A DNA stretch of 64,000 nucleotides from Spongiactinospora sp. TRM90649 (GTDB lineage: Bacteria; Actinomycetota; Actinomycetes; Streptosporangiales; Streptosporangiaceae): positions 1 to 64,000 of the forward strand of contig NZ_JARLTC010000024.1 in NCBI RefSeq assembly GCF_029382225.1. Direction: 5' to 3'. Positions 61,490 to 64,000 of this stretch are shown in pieces (positions within the stretch are counted from its first letter, which is position 1; each line of letters opens with the position of its first letter). The notes beneath the pieces were generated by a model. The model ran no database searches and was not told the origin of the DNA. It saw only the letters and a list, made by a program, of their open reading frames with translations. Both the position numbers and the translations under genes were made by a program.

Positions 61490-62644
61490 TCACGGGGACC
61501 ACCACAGCAGGACGCGGGTGCCGTGCGCGCCGGACTCGACGCGGGCGGCCCCGCCGGCCGCCTCCATCCGCTCGATGATCGAGCGGCGCACGCCGTAGCG
61601 GTCGGCGGGGAGGGCCGCGAGGTCGAAGCCCCGGCCCTCGTCGGCGACCTCGACGAGGGTGCGCGTGCCGTCCCGGGTGGAGCGCAGCCGGGCGGCGCCG
61701 ACGCCGGAGTGCCTGGCCACGTTGGTCAGCGCCTCGGCGCAGGCCCCGGCGAAGGCCTCGGCGACACGGGCGGGGACCGTGCCGCCGGACAGCTCGGAGC
61801 CGACGCGCAGGTCGTCGCGGGCGGCCACGGCGGCCAGGCGCACGTCGAGATCGACCGGCCCGGCGGGCGTCACGGCGTCGCGGGCGATCCGTTCCAGTTC
61901 CTCCAGGTCGGCCGCGGCCTGCTTGCGCAGCGTCGCGGAGTTCCGCTCGACGCCGCCCGCCCCGACCATGGTCAGGGTGTTGAGCACGGTGTCGTGGACG
62001 CGGCTGTACTGGCCGCGCTCGTCCGCGCGGCGGGCCCGCAGGACGGCGGCGGCCTTCTCCGCCTCCCTCGACCGGGTCAGCACGATGTCGGCCAGGACGG
62101 CAGAGCGGCGCAGCAGCGTCATCAGCGCGACCGTCGCGAAGATCTGGACGCAGTTGATGCCGAGCGTGATGAACCCGCCGCCGAAGCCCGCCAGCAGGGC
62201 CCCGGCGAGGTGGGCCAGGGCCACCACCAGGCCCCCGGCCACCGCGTAGCGGGGCGGCCAGGCCAGCGCGGTGATGATGATCGACATGGTGACCAGCACG
62301 GCGACCCAGCTCGCGCCCGCCTGGGCGACGCCCGCCACCAGCAGGCCGCCCTGGGTCAGGCAGAACAGGCCGGTGACGGCCAGCTCCCCGGCCACCAGCC
62401 AGGACCGCAGGCCGTGCCGGAGCACGGCCCGCACGAAGAAGCCCGACCACAGCAGGTTGAGGGCCATCATCGGGCCGAGCCAGGCCATCGAGACGGGTGG
62501 CAGCGCGCCGAGCAGCCCGGCGACCAGGGCGAGCACCGCTTCGGCGCCGCGCATGGCGGCAGCGCACATGGCGACGACGCGATCGAGTGCCGCGCGTGCG
62601 GGCTCGCGGCTCTCCGCGTCGGGAAGCTGCGTATGAGCGGTCAT
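61490..62644 (-). CDS. Sensor histidine kinase (HisKA_3 type)
   Basis: A 384-residue kinase with about six membrane helices (30-180), the dimerisation helix with His217 in YSRVHDTVLNTLTMV, and an HATPase domain: N-box EALTNVARHSG (Asn309) and G1 VADEGRGFD. It would phosphorylate the LuxR-type regulator at 59699. The ATG at 62644 (MTAHTQ) is chosen; TAAACT at about 62687 may be the -10 element. A degenerate kinase is encoded 13 bp downstream. Confidence 0.9.
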   Translation of the reverse strand: MTAHTQLPDAESREPARAALDRVVAMCAAAMRGAEAVLALVAGLLGALPPVSMAWLGPMMALNLLWSGFFVRAVLRHGLRSWLVAGELAVTGLFCLTQGGLLVAGVAQAGASWVAVLVTMSIIITALAWPPRYAVAGGLVVALAHLAGALLAGFGGGFITLGINCVQIFATVALMTLLRRSAVLADIVLTRSREAEKAAAVLRARRADERGQYSRVHDTVLNTLTMVGAGGVERNSATLRKQAAADLEELERIARDAVTPAGPVDLDVRLAAVAARDDLRVGSELSGGTVPARVAEAFAGACAEALTNVARHSGVGAARLRSTRDGTRTLVEVADEGRGFDLAALPADRYGVRRSIIERMEAAGGAARVESGAHGTRVLLWWSP

Positions 62645-62889
62645 GGGCAAACCGCGTGCGCCTTCGACGGGGGGTACGGGCGGAGGCCTAGTTTACGCCC
62701 TTGGATCGCCGCACGGCGCGCCGAACGGGACAGGAGACGGACCCGTCGCAGCGAGGCGGAGCAGTGCCCATCAGTGCCCGCGCCCGCGTTGCCCTCCCAC
62801 GGATCCTCTCCTGCCCGTTCCGCTCCTTCAGGATCCACCACGGCGTCCGGCCGCGCATGACACCCGATCGGCTGTCATCCGTTCGACGG

Positions 62890-63384
62890 TCAGCGGGGGC
62901 CGTCGAGGGCGACCAGGACCTCGCGCAGCAGCCCGGCCAGCGCGCGGGCGGTGCCGGCGGGGACGGCGGCGAGCAGTTCCCGGTGCACGGCGGTGGTGGC
63001 CCGCACCAGGTGCTCGGCGCGTTCCCGGCCGAGCCGGGTCAGGCACACCCACGAGCTGCGGCCGTCGGCGGGGTCGGGCTCGCGCTCGATCAGGCCGGTG
63101 GCGGCCAGCCGTTGCAGGATGTTGCTGGTGCCGCCGGTGGTGAGCATCGACCGTGCGGCCAGGCTGCTCGGCTTGAGGCGGTACGGCTCGCCGGACCGGC
63201 GCAGCGTGGCCAGCACGTCGAACTCGGCGTAGGTCAGGCCGTACTCGTCGAGCACCACCTGGGTGGCCGCGCCCAGGCGCGCCTTGAGCATGACGGTGCG
63301 CTTGACGATCTCCAGCTCGACCGTGGCGGCCTCGGGCAGCTCCTCGCGCCATCCGTCGATCAGCTCGTCCACCGCGTCACGCAT
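62890..63384 (-). CDS. MarR-family transcriptional regulator
   Basis: A 164-residue winged-helix repressor: GLTYAEFDVLATLRRSGEPYRLKPSSLAARSMLTTGGTSNILQRLAATGLIEREPDPADGRSSW is the DNA-binding block with the DxR wing, and the flanking helices dimerise. The ATG at 63384 has TATCCT seven bases upstream and no ribosome binding site, so the transcript may be leaderless. Upstream on the same strand are remnants of a sulfonate-type ABC locus, which may be its lost target. Confidence 0.88.
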   Translation of the reverse strand: MRDAVDELIDGWREELPEAATVELEIVKRTVMLKARLGAATQVVLDEYGLTYAEFDVLATLRRSGEPYRLKPSSLAARSMLTTGGTSNILQRLAATGLIEREPDPADGRSSWVCLTRLGRERAEHLVRATTAVHRELLAAVPAGTARALAGLLREVLVALDGPR

Positions 63385-63509
63385 GGGTCGAGGATAGCCC
63401 TCTCCCCTCCTCATCCCCGGCGGCCTGGTGAACCGGCCCGCTCCGCCGGTCCAGGGGGTCGCGGCACGGTTGGTCGTGCCCCCTGGGCCGGGGACCGCTC
63501 GGCCCTGGC

Positions 63510-63805
63510 CGGTGGCGGCGTCGAAGCGCGGGTCGACGATGTCGGGCGATCTTGATGGGGGCGGGGATGAGGCCCGCCTCGGCGAACGCGTCGGCGACCC
63601 GCTGCTCGCGGGCGAGCACGTCGGCGTCCGGCTTCAGTGGAGTGAAGGCGCCGCGCCGTACCGCGACCTGGGCGACCGGCAGTGGGATTCCGGTGAGCTG
63701 CGCGAACACCCGGGACCACGATCGCCTGACCGCCCTGTCCTTCTCCGCGACCCCGACGATGGTGATCCGGGCGCCCGCCGAGGCGGCGCCGAACAGGGGG
63801 AACGC
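63510..63805 (-). pseudogene. Remnant of an aliphatic-sulfonate-type ABC substrate-binding protein (SsuA/TauA-like)
   Basis: Frames give FGAASAGARITIVGV (the PPxFAAASGAKIxIVG strand of SsuA-type binding proteins), then LTGIPLPVAQVAV, DVLAREQRVADAFAEAGLIPAPIKIA and, after a one-base insertion near 63543-63547, DIVDPRFDAATG, the family's C-terminus. The N-terminus and most of the middle are missing, and the left piece is fused to a permease fragment. Clearly inactive. Confidence 0.65.
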
Positions 63806-64000
63806 CCGCAGCATCTGCATCGGCGGGTCCACCGCGTGCTCCCCGGTACGGCTGAGCCCCGCGACCAGCGCGAGCGCGACCCCGGTGCCAGGGTCCCGAT
63901 GGTGAACCCCACGGCCACCCTCTGGAGGGAAACGAGCATGGCCGTGGGGAGCACACCACTGGAAACGAGGTCGGCCGCGGTGCCCGCCAGTGCCATTGGC
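63806..64000 (-). pseudogene. Remnant of an SsuC/TauC-type ABC permease, running off the window
   Basis: The minus-strand frame reads LVSSGVLPTAMLVSLQRVAVGFTIG, the N-terminal region of SsuC-type permeases, then shifts frame near 63885-63900 to VALALVAGLSRTGEHAVDPPMQMLRA. It breaks off before the conserved EAA loop and joins the binding-protein fragment. The gene continues beyond the window, so the true start is not visible. Confidence 0.6.

Overview
The window is high-GC actinobacterial DNA. The gene order rpsA-polA, pdtaR-tRNA-pyk, gltBD, lgt, trpABC, hisI, with ANTAR, SepF, PdtaR, Spo0M and DUF1707-type genes, suggests the order Streptosporangiales (Streptosporangium/Nonomuraea-like). This placement is inferred from gene content; no 16S gene is present. 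Starts are often GTG, Shine-Dalgarno sites are GGAGG-like, genes often overlap by ATGA/GTGA, and many stop-adjacent hairpins lack a long U-tract.

Layout. 1-7,400 looks accessory: a 13-bp tandem repeat over the end of a gutted quinone oxidoreductase gene, a cytochrome P450 behind a long-range inverted repeat, a VOC protein, an SdsA-type alkylsulfatase, an IS200/IS605-like remnant, and a DUF998-DGPF/YCII-ECF42 sigma operon facing a lipocalin-like gene across a perfect CRP-type palindrome. 7,400-21,000 is mostly housekeeping (uvrB, coaE, rpsA, polA) with an inserted operon of two SPFH/band-7 membrane proteins and a Spo0M-like protein. 21,300-27,700 is a branched-chain amino acid type ABC uptake system: livH (fused to an extracytoplasmic beta domain), livM, livG, livF, and a convergent binding-protein gene. 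28,000-45,300 carries pdtaR, a tRNA with a CAA anticodon but a short variable arm, pyk, a subtilase, gltD/gltB, and an lgt operon with a VIT1-family transporter and two paralogous secreted proteins, followed by a DsbA-like/MauE redox pair. 45,400-51,000 is a trp/his cluster (trpA, trpB, trpC, four small membrane proteins, hisI) without trpE or trpD. 51,100-64,000 is again accessory: SGNH hydrolase, a Mesh1-like HD protein beside a minimal SepF, a heterodimeric ABC exporter with one degenerate ATP site, a small membrane protein and a glutamine-synthetase-like gene, an unlisted 57-residue lipoprotein, a two-component cassette with one intact and one degenerate kinase, a MarR regulator, and the wreck of a sulfonate-type ABC locus.

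The best candidates for something undescribed are the SPFH-SPFH-Spo0M operon, the paralogous Cys-pair proteins beside VIT1 and lgt, the LivH fusion, the short-arm tRNA-Leu(CAA), the kinase/pseudokinase pair, and the small proteins at 57,694 and 59,405. Decayed loci at 78-332, 4,100-4,330, 26,141-26,275 and 63,500-64,000 show ongoing gene loss. All functional assignments come from reading motifs and context; no database search was run.
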